64,000 nt of DNA from Aeromicrobium stalagmiti (GCF_013283745.1 NZ_JABSTZ010000005.1:1-64000), one strand, 5' to 3'; counted from the first letter of the stretch, positions 1 to 8,443 are shown. The notes: generated from the sequence alone by a model not told the origin. Program-made: numbers and translations.

Positions 1-16
1 CCTAGGGCACGTCTCC

Positions 17-549
17 TTATTGGCGTAGCCAGATGGTGATGGCGCGGAGGACAGCTCCGCCTCGGTAGGTCAGGGCGAGTTTGTCGTAGCGGGTCGCGAG
101 TCCGCGCCATTGCTTGAAGACGTTGAAGCCGCGCTCGACGGTGTTGCGCTGCTTATAGGTCTCGGTGTTGAACGCGGGAGGTCTGCCGCCAGCTTGGCCG
201 CGTCGTCTGCGGTGGGCCTTCTGATCCGATGGTTCGCTGATCACGGCCTCGATCCCTCGGCTGCGCAGCAGGTCGCGATTCGCCCGACTCGAGTACGCCT
301 TGTCGCCGAGGACTTTGTCCGGACGGGTTCGTGGTCGCCCTGGTCCCACCCGGGCCACCGACAGCGATTCCATCAACGGCCTGAGCATCGGTGAATCGCC
401 GCTTTGCCCTGGCGTCAGTAGGATCACGAGCGGTCGGGTCTTGCCGTCACACAGGTGGTGGATCTTCGTCGACAACCCACCACGGGAGCGTCCGACCGCG
501 TGATCAGCGGGCTCGTCCAGCGGATTCTTGTAACTCGATAGAGCCCCCC
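17..549 (-). CDS. IS5-family transposase, C-terminal part (orfB)
   Basis: This frame carries the rest of the DDE nuclease domain: EPADHAVGRSRGGLSTKIH, the second catalytic aspartate in LGDKAYSS, and the third catalytic residue in the NTVERGFNVFKQWRG motif with the downstream RYDK. The three acidic residues are therefore all preserved when orfA and orfB are joined. The orfB frame stays open upstream beyond the join, but that part does not resemble a transposase, so I place its meaningful start at the poly-G run. The stop is TAA at 17-19, about 12 bp inside the left inverted repeat. The element could still be active if frameshifting occurs. Confidence 0.83.
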
Positions 550-908
550 GTGAGAGCAGCGGCTCGGGGCAGGTTCGTGCCGTGCTGGTGAGCACGGTTG
601 ATCGTTGAATCGACCGAAACGGTCCAGTCGATGTCGCCGGCAGCGTCGGCCTCAGCGAGCAGCTTGGCCAAGATCTTGTCCCATGTCCCGTCGCTGCTGA
701 ACTTGCGATGCCTTTTCCAGACCGTCTGCCACGGACCGAACTCAGATGGCAGGTCACGCCACGGAGAACCCGTCCGAAAACGAAAGATGATGCCCTCCAC
801 GACTTGACGATGATCGCGGAACGGCCGACCACGTTGGCCATCAGAGGACGGCATCACCGGCTCAATCCGCGCCCACTGAGCGTCAGTGAGAAGAGCTGCA
901 CGAGACAT
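504..908 (-). CDS. IS5-family transposase, N-terminal part (orfA)
   Basis: The first 134 codons of the transposase. It begins with the usual IS5-family N-terminus (LTDAQWARIEPVMPS), a DUF4096-like helix-turn-helix region, and contains the first catalytic aspartate in the VDSTINRAHQHG motif. The frame then departs from the family after LTGG and stops shortly afterwards. The rest of the catalytic domain is in another frame (17-549). A run of six C on the plus strand (544-549, six G in the mRNA) lies where the two frames must join, so the break may be a translational frameshift site as in several IS5 relatives, or an inactivating indel. The sequence alone does not decide this. Confidence 0.85.
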   Translation of the reverse strand: MSRAALLTDAQWARIEPVMPSSDGQRGRPFRDHRQVVEGIIFRFRTGSPWRDLPSEFGPWQTVWKRHRKFSSDGTWDKILAKLLAEADAAGDIDWTVSVDSTINRAHQHGTNLPRAAALTGGSIELQESAGRAR

Positions 909-954
909 GCTCCAACAATCTCGCGCTCACACGCCGATCTTTAGGAGACACGCC

Positions 955-1656
955 CTAGTGCTGCTGGTAGGCCAGCAGGCTGACGCCGACGTAGTGGACG
1001 ATGAACGCCGCGATGGTGAACGCGTGGAAGACCTCGTGGAACCCGAAGTAGGTGGGCGACGGGTTGGGCCACTTGAAGCCGTAGACGACGGCGCCGAGCG
1101 AGTAGAGCACGCCGCCGGTGATCAGCAGGACGAGCACGGGCGTCGACGCCTCGTCCGCGAACTCGGGGAAGTACAGCACCGCTGCCCAGCCGAGCACGAG
1201 GTAGAGCGGCACGTAGAGCCAACGAGGTGCGCCGATCCAGAAGATCTTGAACATGACGCCGAGCAGGGCGCCGCCCCAGACCAGCGACAGCATGATCGCG
1301 GCGTGCGACGGCTTGAGCAGCAGCAGCGAGAACGGCGTGTAGGACCCGGCGATGAGCAGGAAGATGTTGGCGTGGTCGAAGCGCTTCCAGAAGCCGCGGA
1401 CCCGGTCGGACCAGGTGCCGCGGTGGTAGACGGCGCTGACGCCGAACAGCAGCATCGAGCTGACCATGAACACCGCCACCCCGACGCGGACGAGGACGTC
1501 GTCGGAGATGACCAGCATGACGATGAAGGCGAAGAAGGCCAGCGGAACCGTCACGGCATGCAGCCAGCCGCGCAGCTTGGGCTTGATCTCATCGACCGTC
1601 TCACGGATGCGCTCGGTCGCCTCCTGCACGACGCCTTCGTGATCATGGTTCGACAT
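955..1656 (-). CDS. trhA: Hemolysin III / PAQR-type integral membrane protein (TrhA)
   Basis: A 233-residue membrane protein with about seven hydrophobic segments. It shows the hemolysin III hallmarks: SAVYHRG, the conserved FDHANIFLLIAGSYTPF segment, and a C-terminal HEVFHAFTIAAFIVHY motif whose histidines form the presumed metal site of the PAQR fold. Bacterial members have been linked to membrane lipid homeostasis, but the molecular activity is not settled. A TAGGCT box (1664-1669, minus strand) ends 7 nt before the ATG, suggesting a leaderless transcript. The gene diverges from uppS, as Rv1085c does from Rv1086. The IS element lies directly at its stop codon; the protein end appears natural. 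Confidence 0.9.
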   Translation of the reverse strand: MSNHDHEGVVQEATERIRETVDEIKPKLRGWLHAVTVPLAFFAFIVMLVISDDVLVRVGVAVFMVSSMLLFGVSAVYHRGTWSDRVRGFWKRFDHANIFLLIAGSYTPFSLLLLKPSHAAIMLSLVWGGALLGVMFKIFWIGAPRWLYVPLYLVLGWAAVLYFPEFADEASTPVLVLLITGGVLYSLGAVVYGFKWPNPSPTYFGFHEVFHAFTIAAFIVHYVGVSLLAYQQH

Positions 1657-1663
1657 GAGGGTG

Positions 1664-1669
1664 AGCCTA
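1664..1669 (-). promoter_or_regulatory. -10 box of a leaderless trhA promoter
   Basis: TAGGCT on the minus strand, with 7 nt between it and the ATG of trhA. The arrangement matches many other starts in this window. No clear Shine-Dalgarno sequence precedes the ATG. Confidence 0.55.
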
Positions 1670-1721
1670 GGGCACGGGGTGCAACCCGGCTGCGTCCGAC
1701 TGCGGCCGCTGTGGCGAGGGT

Positions 1722-1727
1722 TACGCT
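1722..1727 (+). promoter_or_regulatory. -10 box of a leaderless uppS promoter
   Basis: TACGCT followed by 6 nt and then the ATG at 1734. This placement favours ATG 1734 over the in-frame GTG at 1728, because transcription would start at or next to the ATG. Confidence 0.6.
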
Positions 1728-1733
1728 GTGCCC

Positions 1734-2495
1734 ATGGGAGTCACCGACCTGGCGTACGGCGTCTATGAACGCCGCCTCGCCAAGAGCCTCGACCCCCAGC
1801 GTCTGCCGCACCACGTCGGTGCCATCGTCGACGGCAACCGGCGATGGGCCAAGCGCGGTGGCACCAAGTACGAGCACGGCTACAAGGCCGGCGCCGACAA
1901 GATCATCGAGTTCAGCCAGTGGTGCGACGACCTGGGCGTCGAGATCGTCACGCTGTGGCTGTTGTCGACCGACAACCTGCAACGCCCCGCCGAAGAGGTC
2001 GAGAGCATCCTGGCCGCGGTCGAGGCCCTCATGGAGCAGATCGCCGAGGAGCGGCGCTGGCCGCTGTCGGTGATCGGCAACCTCGACATGCTGCCCGCGG
2101 AGTCCGCCGCGCGCATGAAGCGGCTGGCGGAGTCGACCACCGACGTGCAGCAGATGCGGGTCAACATCTGCGTCGGCTACGGCGGGCGCCAGGAGCTCAC
2201 CGACGCGATGCGGTCGCTGCTGGTCGAGCAGGCGTCCCTCGGGCGATCGCTCGAGGAGGTCGCCTCGACGCTCGAGGTCGACCACATCGCCGAGCACCTC
2301 TACACCCGCGGACAACCCGATCCCGACCTGGTGATCCGCACCTCGGGCGAGCAGCGACTCTCGGGATTCCTCCTGTGGCAGAGCGTCCACTCCGAGTTCT
2401 ACTTCAGCGACGCCCTGTGGCCGTCGTTCCGCCACGTCGACTTCCTGCGCGCGATGCGGTCGTACGCCGCGCGAGAGCGCCGGTTCGGCGCGTAG
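1734..2495 (+). CDS. uppS: Isoprenyl (cis-prenyl) transferase
   Basis: A 253-residue cis-prenyl transferase that condenses isopentenyl diphosphate onto an allylic diphosphate to make Z-polyprenyl carriers for cell-wall assembly. Family motifs are intact: AIVDGNRRWAKR with the catalytic Asp, TLWLLSTDNLQRP, and the C-terminal DLVIRTSGEQRLSGF followed by EFYFSDALWPSFRHVDF. Its position next to trhA matches Rv1086 of M. tuberculosis, a short-chain Z-farnesyl diphosphate synthase. I therefore infer a short or medium product, although the sequence alone does not fix chain length. The start is chosen from the TACGCT box 6 nt upstream. Confidence 0.9.
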   Translation: MGVTDLAYGVYERRLAKSLDPQRLPHHVGAIVDGNRRWAKRGGTKYEHGYKAGADKIIEFSQWCDDLGVEIVTLWLLSTDNLQRPAEEVESILAAVEALMEQIAEERRWPLSVIGNLDMLPAESAARMKRLAESTTDVQQMRVNICVGYGGRQELTDAMRSLLVEQASLGRSLEEVASTLEVDHIAEHLYTRGQPDPDLVIRTSGEQRLSGFLLWQSVHSEFYFSDALWPSFRHVDFLRAMRSYAARERRFGA

Positions 2496-2534
2496 ACCGC
2501 GCGAGCGCAGCGACCGAGCGTCGATGCGGGCTGG

Positions 2535-2650
2535 TGGTCCTTCGGTCGCTCGTACCTCGCTCCCTCCCGCTCGCAAGCTCGCTAGGAACCGTTGGTCCTT
2601 CGGTCGCTCGTTCCTCGCTCCCTCCCGCTCGCAAGCTCGCTAGGAACCGG
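2535..2650 (+). repeat. Two tandem copies of a 58-bp repeat in an intergenic gap
   Basis: Units 2535-2592 and 2593-2650 are nearly identical (main difference: cgtacctc versus cgttcctc). Each contains the inverted motif CTCGCAAGCTCG and the related phrases CGGTCGCTCG and CCTCGCTCCC. The 330-bp gap between uppS and phoH (2496-2825) holds only this repeat, a preceding GAGCGCAGCGACCGAGCG run, and the phoH upstream region. I see no gene there. Short repeats of this style look like dispersed intergenic elements of high-GC actinobacteria. Confidence 0.85.
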
Positions 2651-2825
2651 GGCTGGGGCGGGGCAGCGTTCACATGCTCGTCACACACCGGCCAGCGTGT
2701 CGTGCCGGAATTCGTCGATCTGCGGTCGTACGTTCGTGGTGTGTTGACGCTCGCGCTTGAGCCCGGAACCCCTACCCACGAGTAGGGCCGGCGCAGGCGC
2801 GCGCGGGCCCGTTGAGGAGACAGCT

Positions 2826-4148
2826 GTGGCCGCATCGCGCACGTCGAAGAGCCAGACCTCCCGCCGCACGTACGTCCTGGACACCAGTGTCCTGCTCGCG
2901 GACCCCAATGCCGTCAACCGGTTCAACGAGCACGAGGTGGTCATACCGGTCGTCGTCATCACCGAGCTGGAGGGCAAGCGGCACGACCCGGAGCTCGGCT
3001 ACTTCGCCCGCAGCGCCCTGCGCTTCCTCGACGACCTGCGGGTGCTGCACGGCACCCTCGACGTCCCCCTGCCGATCGGTGAGGAGGGAGGCACGATCCG
3101 TGTCGAGCTCAACCACACCGACTCCTCCTCGCTGCCGTCCGGCTTCCGCCTCGGCGACAACGACACCCGCATCCTGTCGGTCGCCAAGAACCTGGCCAAC
3201 GAGGGTCTCGACGTCACGATCGTGTCCAAGGACCTGCCGATGCGGGTCAAGGCCTCGGCCGTCGGGCTCGTGGCCGAGGAGTACCGCGCCGAGCTGGCGC
3301 TCGAGTCGGGCTGGACCGGCATGCGCGAGCTCGAGATCGACAGCCTCGACCTCGACACGCTCTACGAGGCGGGCGTCCTCGACCTGCCGGAGGCCCGCGA
3401 GCTGCCGTGCCACACGGGCCTCGTCCTGGTCTCCGACAAGGGCAGCGGGCTGGGCCGGGTGACGGCCGACAAGCAGGTGCAGCTCGTCCGCGGTGATCGC
3501 GACGCGTTCGGCATCCACGGACGGTCCGCCGAGCAGCGCATCGCGCTCGACCTGCTGCTCGACCCCGACATCGGCATCGTGTCGCTCGGTGGCCGCGCCG
3601 GCACCGGCAAGTCGGCGATGGCCCTATGCGCAGGCCTCGAGGCGACGATGGAGCGCGGTCACCACAAGAAGGTCGTGATCTTCCGTCCGCTCTACGCCGT
3701 CGGCGGCCAGGAGCTCGGCTACCTGCCGGGCAGCGAGTCCGAGAAGATGGGGCCGTGGGGCCAGGCGGTGTTCGACACGCTGGGAGCGGTGGCCTCGCCG
3801 GCGGTCATCGAGGAGATCCTCGACCGCGGGATGCTGGAGGTGCTGCCGCTGACGCACATCCGCGGACGCTCGCTGCACGACTCGTTCGTCATCGTCGACG
3901 AGGCGCAGTCGCTGGAGCGCAACGTCCTGCTGACGGTGCTGTCGCGCATCGGCGCCAACTCCAAGGTCGTCCTGACCCACGACGTCGCCCAGCGCGACAA
4001 CCTGCGGGTCGGCCGTCACGACGGGGTGGTCGCGGTGGTCGAGAAGCTCAAGGGGCACCCGTTGTTCGCGCACGTCACGCTGACGCGCTCGGAGCGTTCT
4101 CCGGTCGCGGCGCTCGTCACCGAGATGCTGGAGGACGTCACGCTGTGA
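2826..4148 (+). CDS. phoH2: PhoH-family protein with N-terminal PIN domain (PhoH2 type)
   Basis: The N-terminal third is a PIN ribonuclease domain starting at [15 protein letters not shown], with acidic residues spaced as in VapC-like nucleases. The C-terminal half is a PhoH ATPase with Walker A GRAGTGKS and Walker B VIVDEAQ. This fusion corresponds to PhoH2 (Rv1095), described as an RNA helicase/ribonuclease. GTG 2826 is chosen as the start because GAGGAGA lies 5 nt upstream (2814-2820), giving 440 residues; the frame is open farther upstream but that sequence is not PhoH-like. The gene appears monocistronic and ends just before a strong terminator. Confidence 0.92.
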   Translation: MAASRTSKSQTSRRTYVLDTSVLLADPNAVNRFNEHEVVIPVVVITELEGKRHDPELGYFARSALRFLDDLRVLHGTLDVPLPIGEEGGTIRVELNHTDSSSLPSGFRLGDNDTRILSVAKNLANEGLDVTIVSKDLPMRVKASAVGLVAEEYRAELALESGWTGMRELEIDSLDLDTLYEAGVLDLPEARELPCHTGLVLVSDKGSGLGRVTADKQVQLVRGDRDAFGIHGRSAEQRIALDLLLDPDIGIVSLGGRAGTGKSAMALCAGLEATMERGHHKKVVIFRPLYAVGGQELGYLPGSESEKMGPWGQAVFDTLGAVASPAVIEEILDRGMLEVLPLTHIRGRSLHDSFVIVDEAQSLERNVLLTVLSRIGANSKVVLTHDVAQRDNLRVGRHDGVVAVVEKLKGHPLFAHVTLTRSERSPVAALVTEMLEDVTL

Positions 4149-4170
4149 CGTGAGTTTGCTCCTGTGACTC

Positions 4171-4217
4171 CAGGGGCCCTTCCCGCAAGTGGGCATATGC
4201 CGCGGGAAGGGCCCCTG
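4171..4217 (+). terminator. Strong hairpin terminator after phoH2
   Basis: The arms 4171-4186 (CAGGGGCCCTTCCCGC) and 4202-4217 are perfectly complementary over 16 bp with a 15-nt loop. It lies between phoH2 and the ABC operon and separates the two units. There is no strong T tract, which is usual in actinobacteria. Confidence 0.85.
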
Positions 4218-4237
4218 TCTGTGGCAAAGTTGCGCAC

Positions 4238-5488
4238 GTGTTCGGACCAGGGAGACGTTTCGTGCGCTGCGCGGCGGCCGTCCTGTGTGTGTGCCTCGCA
4301 GCGGGGGCGTGCGGTGCCGATGGCGATCGCCCCGGCGCGGTCCCGACCCTCACCTGGTACGTCGGGCCCGACCGCGTCGACGCGCCCGCGCTGGCAGCGA
4401 CGTGCACCGAGCAGGCCGGCGGCGCCTATCGCATCGCGGTCGAGCAGCTGCCGACCGACGTGACGACGCGGCACGACCTGCTCGTGCGCCGGCTGCGCGC
4501 CGCCGACGACACGATCGACCTGCTGAGCCTCGACACGTCGTTCACGGCGGAGTTCGCCGCGGCCGGCTTCCTGGCCCCCGTCCCGCGGGGCAAGGTCGGA
4601 GCGCTCCGGGCGGGCATCGCGCAGACCGCTCGGGCCGCGGCCACGTACGACGGTGAGCTCGTGGTCGCCCCGTGGTTCATGGATCCCCAGGTGCTGTGGT
4701 CCCGCGGCAACCTCGCCGAGCGGGCCGGGCTCGACACCACCCAGCCGATCAGCTGGGACGACCTCGTCGCCGGCGCCCAGCGCCTCGGCGTGACGATCCA
4801 GGTCCAGGACCGTGACGGCAGCGGGCTGTCGGACTGGGTCAACGCCCTGGTGTCCGGTGGGGGCGGCAGCATCGTCACGGGTGCCGGCCGTGACGCGGAG
4901 GTCGGGCTGGCCGGCGACGCGGGGCGCGGCGCCGCCTCGACCGTCGAGCTCTACGAGGAGTCGCAGGTCGGGCCGGGGCCGTCCCGCGACGCGCTCTCGG
5001 CATTCGCCGCCCCCGACGGCGGATTCCTGCTCGCCTCGGTCTCGGCCGTGGCCGATCCCGCCCTGGCCGGGGTCTCGGGCGACATGGTCGCGACGGCCTA
5101 CCCGGCCGTCGGCGACACCAGCGTCGCCCCGCTCGCCGGTGTCGGCCTGGCCGTGCCGAAGCACGCACCGCGCACCGACGAGTCGTGGGCGGCCATCGAG
5201 TGCCTGACGTCGCCGGAGCTGCTCCGTCCGCTCATGGCCGAGGCCCAGCACGGCGCGAGCCGCCTCGCGACCTACAACGACCCGGCGGTCAAGGGCGCCT
5301 TCCCGCAGGGGGAGGTCGCCCGCGCCGCGGTCAAGAGCGGTGCCACGGCTCCGGCGACGCCCTACTGGTTCCAGGTCGTCCGCGCGCTCGACGAGACGTG
5401 GCGGCCCACGGCCGGCGTCACGCAGGACACGACCCCTGACACCTCCCAGGCCGCCGTCGAGGCCGCGATCGAGGGGACGCTGCGATGA
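4238..5488 (+). CDS. ABC transporter extracellular solute-binding lipoprotein
   Basis: A 416-residue lipoprotein. A basic N-terminus (GRRFVR) and hydrophobic core lead to the lipobox LAAGAC, so the mature protein would be anchored through Cys. The remainder resembles family 1 (sugar-type) binding proteins: TLTWYVGPD near the mature N-terminus, a long bilobed domain, and the PWFMDPQVLWSR segment. It should deliver a substrate, probably a sugar (inferred from family), to the two downstream permeases. An in-frame GTG at 4262 has a better Shine-Dalgarno (AGGGAG) but leaves a weakly charged signal peptide, so the start is not certain. It overlaps the next gene by 4 nt. Confidence 0.85.
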   Translation: MFGPGRRFVRCAAAVLCVCLAAGACGADGDRPGAVPTLTWYVGPDRVDAPALAATCTEQAGGAYRIAVEQLPTDVTTRHDLLVRRLRAADDTIDLLSLDTSFTAEFAAAGFLAPVPRGKVGALRAGIAQTARAAATYDGELVVAPWFMDPQVLWSRGNLAERAGLDTTQPISWDDLVAGAQRLGVTIQVQDRDGSGLSDWVNALVSGGGGSIVTGAGRDAEVGLAGDAGRGAASTVELYEESQVGPGPSRDALSAFAAPDGGFLLASVSAVADPALAGVSGDMVATAYPAVGDTSVAPLAGVGLAVPKHAPRTDESWAAIECLTSPELLRPLMAEAQHGASRLATYNDPAVKGAFPQGEVARAAVKSGATAPATPYWFQVVRALDETWRPTAGVTQDTTPDTSQAAVEAAIEGTLR

Positions 5489-6306
5489 GGGGCTGGCGCT
5501 GGCTCGCACCGGCGATCGTCGTGCTGCTCGCCGTCACGGCGTGGCCTGTCGGTCGCGCGATCTGGACCTCGCTGAGCACCGATCCCGCCACCAGCCCCGG
5601 CGACCGGTCGTTCGTCGGCGTCGACAACTACGTCGACGTGCTGACCACCCGGACGTGGTGGATCGCGGTGGCCGCGACGCTCGCGATCATCACGGTGATG
5701 GTCGTGCTCCAGCTGCTGCTCGGTCTGGCGTTCGCGGCCGCCCTGCGCCGCATGACGGTGCTGTGGCCCGTCGCACGGGTCGTGGTGCTGCTGCCCTTCG
5801 CGCTGCTCGCCGTCGTCTCGGCGGTGGTGTGGCGTGACGCCGTGACGACGGGGTTCGCGGCCGCCTGGTTCCGCCTCGACGACCTGGGGCCCGTCGGTCA
5901 GCTGGTCGCGGTCTCGCTCGGCGAGGTGTGGCGGGGCACCGGCATCACCGCAGTCATCCTGCTGGCCGGGCTGCTGCGGGTCTCCACCTCCTTGATGGCC
6001 TCCGCGGTCGCCGACGGCGCCACCGCGTGGCAGCGGTTCCGCCGGGTCGTGCTGCCGGCGATGGCTCCCGCGATCGCCGTCGCGGTGGTCTATCGCGCCC
6101 TCGACGCCCTGCGGATGCTCGAGGGGCCGTTGCTGGTCGACCAGCCCGGCACCGACGTCCGCACCGTGCCCGTGCTGGTCTGGGACACGACGTTCTCGCG
6201 CTTCGAGCTCGGCCTCGGTGCCGCGATGTCGGTGCTCCTGCTCGTCTTCGCGGTCCTGCTGGCGGCCGCGCTCGTCCCGCTGCTCCGGGTGAGGAGGACC
6301 GTGTGA
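5485..6306 (+). CDS. ABC sugar transporter permease (MalF-like)
   Basis: A 273-residue inner-membrane permease with about six hydrophobic helices. The coupling-helix region reads ADGATAWQRFRRVVLPAMAPA, matching the EAA motif of binding-protein-dependent transporters that docks on the ATPase. The start ATG overlaps the stop of the solute-binding gene (ATGA), and the end overlaps the GTG of the second permease, so the genes are translationally coupled. It probably forms a heterodimeric pore with the following permease. The substrate cannot be read from the sequence. Confidence 0.88.
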   Translation: MRGWRWLAPAIVVLLAVTAWPVGRAIWTSLSTDPATSPGDRSFVGVDNYVDVLTTRTWWIAVAATLAIITVMVVLQLLLGLAFAAALRRMTVLWPVARVVVLLPFALLAVVSAVVWRDAVTTGFAAAWFRLDDLGPVGQLVAVSLGEVWRGTGITAVILLAGLLRVSTSLMASAVADGATAWQRFRRVVLPAMAPAIAVAVVYRALDALRMLEGPLLVDQPGTDVRTVPVLVWDTTFSRFELGLGAAMSVLLLVFAVLLAAALVPLLRVRRTV

Positions 6307-7283
6307 CGCCGTCGGTGAAGTCGCGCCTCTGGGCGTCGGGCCTGTCGTTCGCGCTGGGCTTCGGCGTCGGCAACTACGGCATCCTCATGATCGCCCGACC
6401 CGACCAGTGGCTCTGGATCATCGCCTCGGTCGTCCTCATGGCCACGGGCGCCGCGGGGGTGCTCTACGCCGACACGCCGCGGCCGGTGTCCTTCTGGGGC
6501 ATTCTCGGCTTCGAGGTCTTCGCGGTCGTGACGCTCGTCCCTCTGCTGTGGACCTTCACGGTGGCGACGGCCCCCGAGGGCGCCGATCCGCAGACGCTCT
6601 GGCCCCAGGGAGTCAGCTGGCGGGCGTTCGACGGCGCGATCGGCTCCGACATCCTGCGCGACGCCGCCGTGACGTCGTTCCTGGTCTCGGGCCTGGCGAC
6701 GCTGATCGCCATGCCGCTCGCGGTCGCAGCGGCGTACGGGTTCGTCCGCGTGCCGGCGCGCGGCAAGCGGATCGCCTACGGCCTCGTGATCGGCACGATC
6801 CTGATGCCGGTGCTCGCGATCGCCGGCCCGATCTCCGAGCAGCTGGTGGCCTTCGGCGCGTACGGGTCACGGCTGGCGCTCGTGCCGGCGGCGCTGGTCG
6901 TCACGCTGCCGCTCGCGACCTGGCTGAGCGTGACGGTCCTGCGGGACGTCCCGTGGCCGCTGCTCGACGCGATCCGCGCCGACGGAGCCACCCGGCGTCA
7001 GGTCGTGCGGCACTTCGCGGCGCCCGCCCTGCTGCCGGGGCTGACGGTCGTGACGCTGCTCGTCTTCGTGGTGGGCTGCAGCGACTTCGTGCTCGGCTCC
7101 GCCCTGTCGCCCGACGCGCGGACGCTCCCGCTGCCGGCGACCCTCATGCTCGCCAGCGGTCAGGTCGACGACTCCAGCGCCGCCATCGCCGCCGCCGGCC
7201 TCCTCTGGATGCTGCCGGCCGTCGTCCTCCTCCTGCTGTTCCCGCGCCGGATCAACCACCTCCTCGGAAGGTCCTACCGATGA
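6303..7283 (+). CDS. ABC sugar transporter permease (MalG-like)
   Basis: A 326-residue permease starting at GTG 6303, within the GTGA overlap with the first permease. The EAA-like motif is RADGATRRQVVRHFAAPALLPG. The N-terminus has two extra hydrophobic segments (about residues 8-50) before the region that aligns with ordinary MalG-type proteins, so it is somewhat longer than the usual 270-300 residues. The end overlaps the ATPase gene by 4 nt (ATGA). It should be the second half of the transmembrane pore. Confidence 0.87.
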   Translation: MTPSVKSRLWASGLSFALGFGVGNYGILMIARPDQWLWIIASVVLMATGAAGVLYADTPRPVSFWGILGFEVFAVVTLVPLLWTFTVATAPEGADPQTLWPQGVSWRAFDGAIGSDILRDAAVTSFLVSGLATLIAMPLAVAAAYGFVRVPARGKRIAYGLVIGTILMPVLAIAGPISEQLVAFGAYGSRLALVPAALVVTLPLATWLSVTVLRDVPWPLLDAIRADGATRRQVVRHFAAPALLPGLTVVTLLVFVVGCSDFVLGSALSPDARTLPLPATLMLASGQVDDSSAAIAAAGLLWMLPAVVLLLLFPRRINHLLGRSYR

Positions 7284-8443
7284 CCTCGATCGAAGTCCGC
7301 CACCTCACCACGGCCGCCCGTGGTGGGTCCCGTCCGCTGCTCGACGACATCAGCCTCGAGGTCCCCGAGGGCACGACGCTGGCGATCACGGGCCCGACCG
7401 GCGCGGGCAAGTCGCTGCTCCTGCGGACGCTGGCCGGCCTGGAGGACGCCACGTCCGGCGAGATCCTGCTCGACGACGAGCCCGTGACGACCGTCGACCC
7501 GCGCGGACGTGACCTGGCCATGGTGTTCCAGGACTTTGCGCTGCACCCGCACCTCGACGTCTTCGACAACCTCGCCTTCTCGTCCACGCTGCGTCGTGGC
7601 TACGACAAGGTCGCGCTGTCGGACCGCATCGAGGAGGTCGCGGAGCTCCTCGCGCTGTCCGACCTGCTCGACGCCAAGCCCGCCGACCTCGACGACGCGC
7701 AGCGCCAGCGGGTCGCCCTCGGCCGGTCGCTGGTGCGCGACGCCAACGCCTACCTGTTCGACTCGCCATTCTCGTCGCAGTCCGAGCGGGTGCGCACCCA
7801 CGTCCGCTCGGTCACGACCCAGTGGCAGCAGGAGAACGACCGCACCTCGATCTTCACGACCAACAACGTCGAGGAGGCCCTCAGCACGGCGGACCGGGTG
7901 GCGGTGATGCACCAGGGCTTCATCCACCAGGTCGGCACGCCGCGTGACCTCTACGAGCGGCCGGCCGACATGTTCGTCGCGGGCTACCTCGGGTCCCCGC
8001 CCATGAACCTCGTCCCGGCGTTCCCGATGGGCCAGCAGCTCGTCATGCCGCTGGCGACGATGCTGCTCGACGACGAGCTGCTCGAGCGCATCGGAGACCG
8101 GGGCGTCGTCGTCGCGGGCATCCGTCCCGAGCACTGCTACGACGCCACCGGGGTCGGCGGACAGGCCGTGACCGACCGGGTCGAGTTCACGACGCGCATC
8201 GACGACGTCGAGTGGCGGGGCAGCTCGCAGTTCGCCTACCTCGGCTACGAGATCGAGCCCGCGGTCGAGGACCTGCTCAACGAGGTCGAGGACCTGCTCG
8301 AGTTCGACCTCTTCCAGAGCTTCCTGGTCGCCGAGCTGGCCGCCGACAGCGCGCTGCGCCCCGGGATGTCGATCCGAGTCGTCATCCCGCGCCGTCGCGT
8401 CCACGTCTTCGATCCCGAGACGGGCGAGAACCTCACGCTGTGA
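7280..8443 (+). CDS. MalK-type ABC ATPase with degenerate catalytic motifs
   Basis: A 387-residue ATPase-fold subunit with a MalK layout: nucleotide-binding domain, the YERPADMFVAGYLGSPPMN linker and a TOBE-like C-terminus. Walker A (GPTGAGKS, residues 38-45) and the Q-loop Gln (84) are intact. The other ATPase motifs are not: the LSGGQ signature is LDDAQ (137-141), the Walker B glutamate is Ser 162 (YLFDSPF), the D-loop is SSQS, and the H-loop His is Asn 195 (TTNNVEEA). The C-terminal domain also has an acidic stretch (EPAVEDLLNEVEDLLEFD). It likely binds ATP but may hydrolyse it poorly. No second ATPase gene is nearby. Confidence 0.88.
   Translation: MTSIEVRHLTTAARGGSRPLLDDISLEVPEGTTLAITGPTGAGKSLLLRTLAGLEDATSGEILLDDEPVTTVDPRGRDLAMVFQDFALHPHLDVFDNLAFSSTLRRGYDKVALSDRIEEVAELLALSDLLDAKPADLDDAQRQRVALGRSLVRDANAYLFDSPFSSQSERVRTHVRSVTTQWQQENDRTSIFTTNNVEEALSTADRVAVMHQGFIHQVGTPRDLYERPADMFVAGYLGSPPMNLVPAFPMGQQLVMPLATMLLDDELLERIGDRGVVVAGIRPEHCYDATGVGGQAVTDRVEFTTRIDDVEWRGSSQFAYLGYEIEPAVEDLLNEVEDLLEFDLFQSFLVAELAADSALRPGMSIRVVIPRRRVHVFDPETGENLTL

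Larger units (their letters stand above)
2..958 (-). mobile_element. IS5-family insertion sequence (IS427-like group)
   Basis: A complete-looking IS of about 950 bp. The ends are imperfect inverted repeats: the left end reads GGGCACGTCTCCT from base 5 and the right end, on the other strand, reads GGGCGTGTCTCCT from about base 955. Both are flanked by CTAG (2-5 and 955-958), consistent with the CTAG/TA target preference of this IS group. It carries one transposase split over two frames on the minus strand. The right end abuts, and shares bases with, the TAG stop codon of the neighbouring trhA gene. Confidence 0.88.

Noticed and set aside
886-2073. Long plus-strand frame across trhA and uppS
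   Set aside because: It runs antisense to trhA and has Arg/Asp/Gly-rich translation typical of shadow frames in GC-rich DNA. Both real genes have clear motifs.
4016-5509. Minus-strand frame of nearly 500 codons opposite the solute-binding gene
   Set aside because: No domain is visible, and the plus-strand gene has a lipoprotein signal and operon overlaps.
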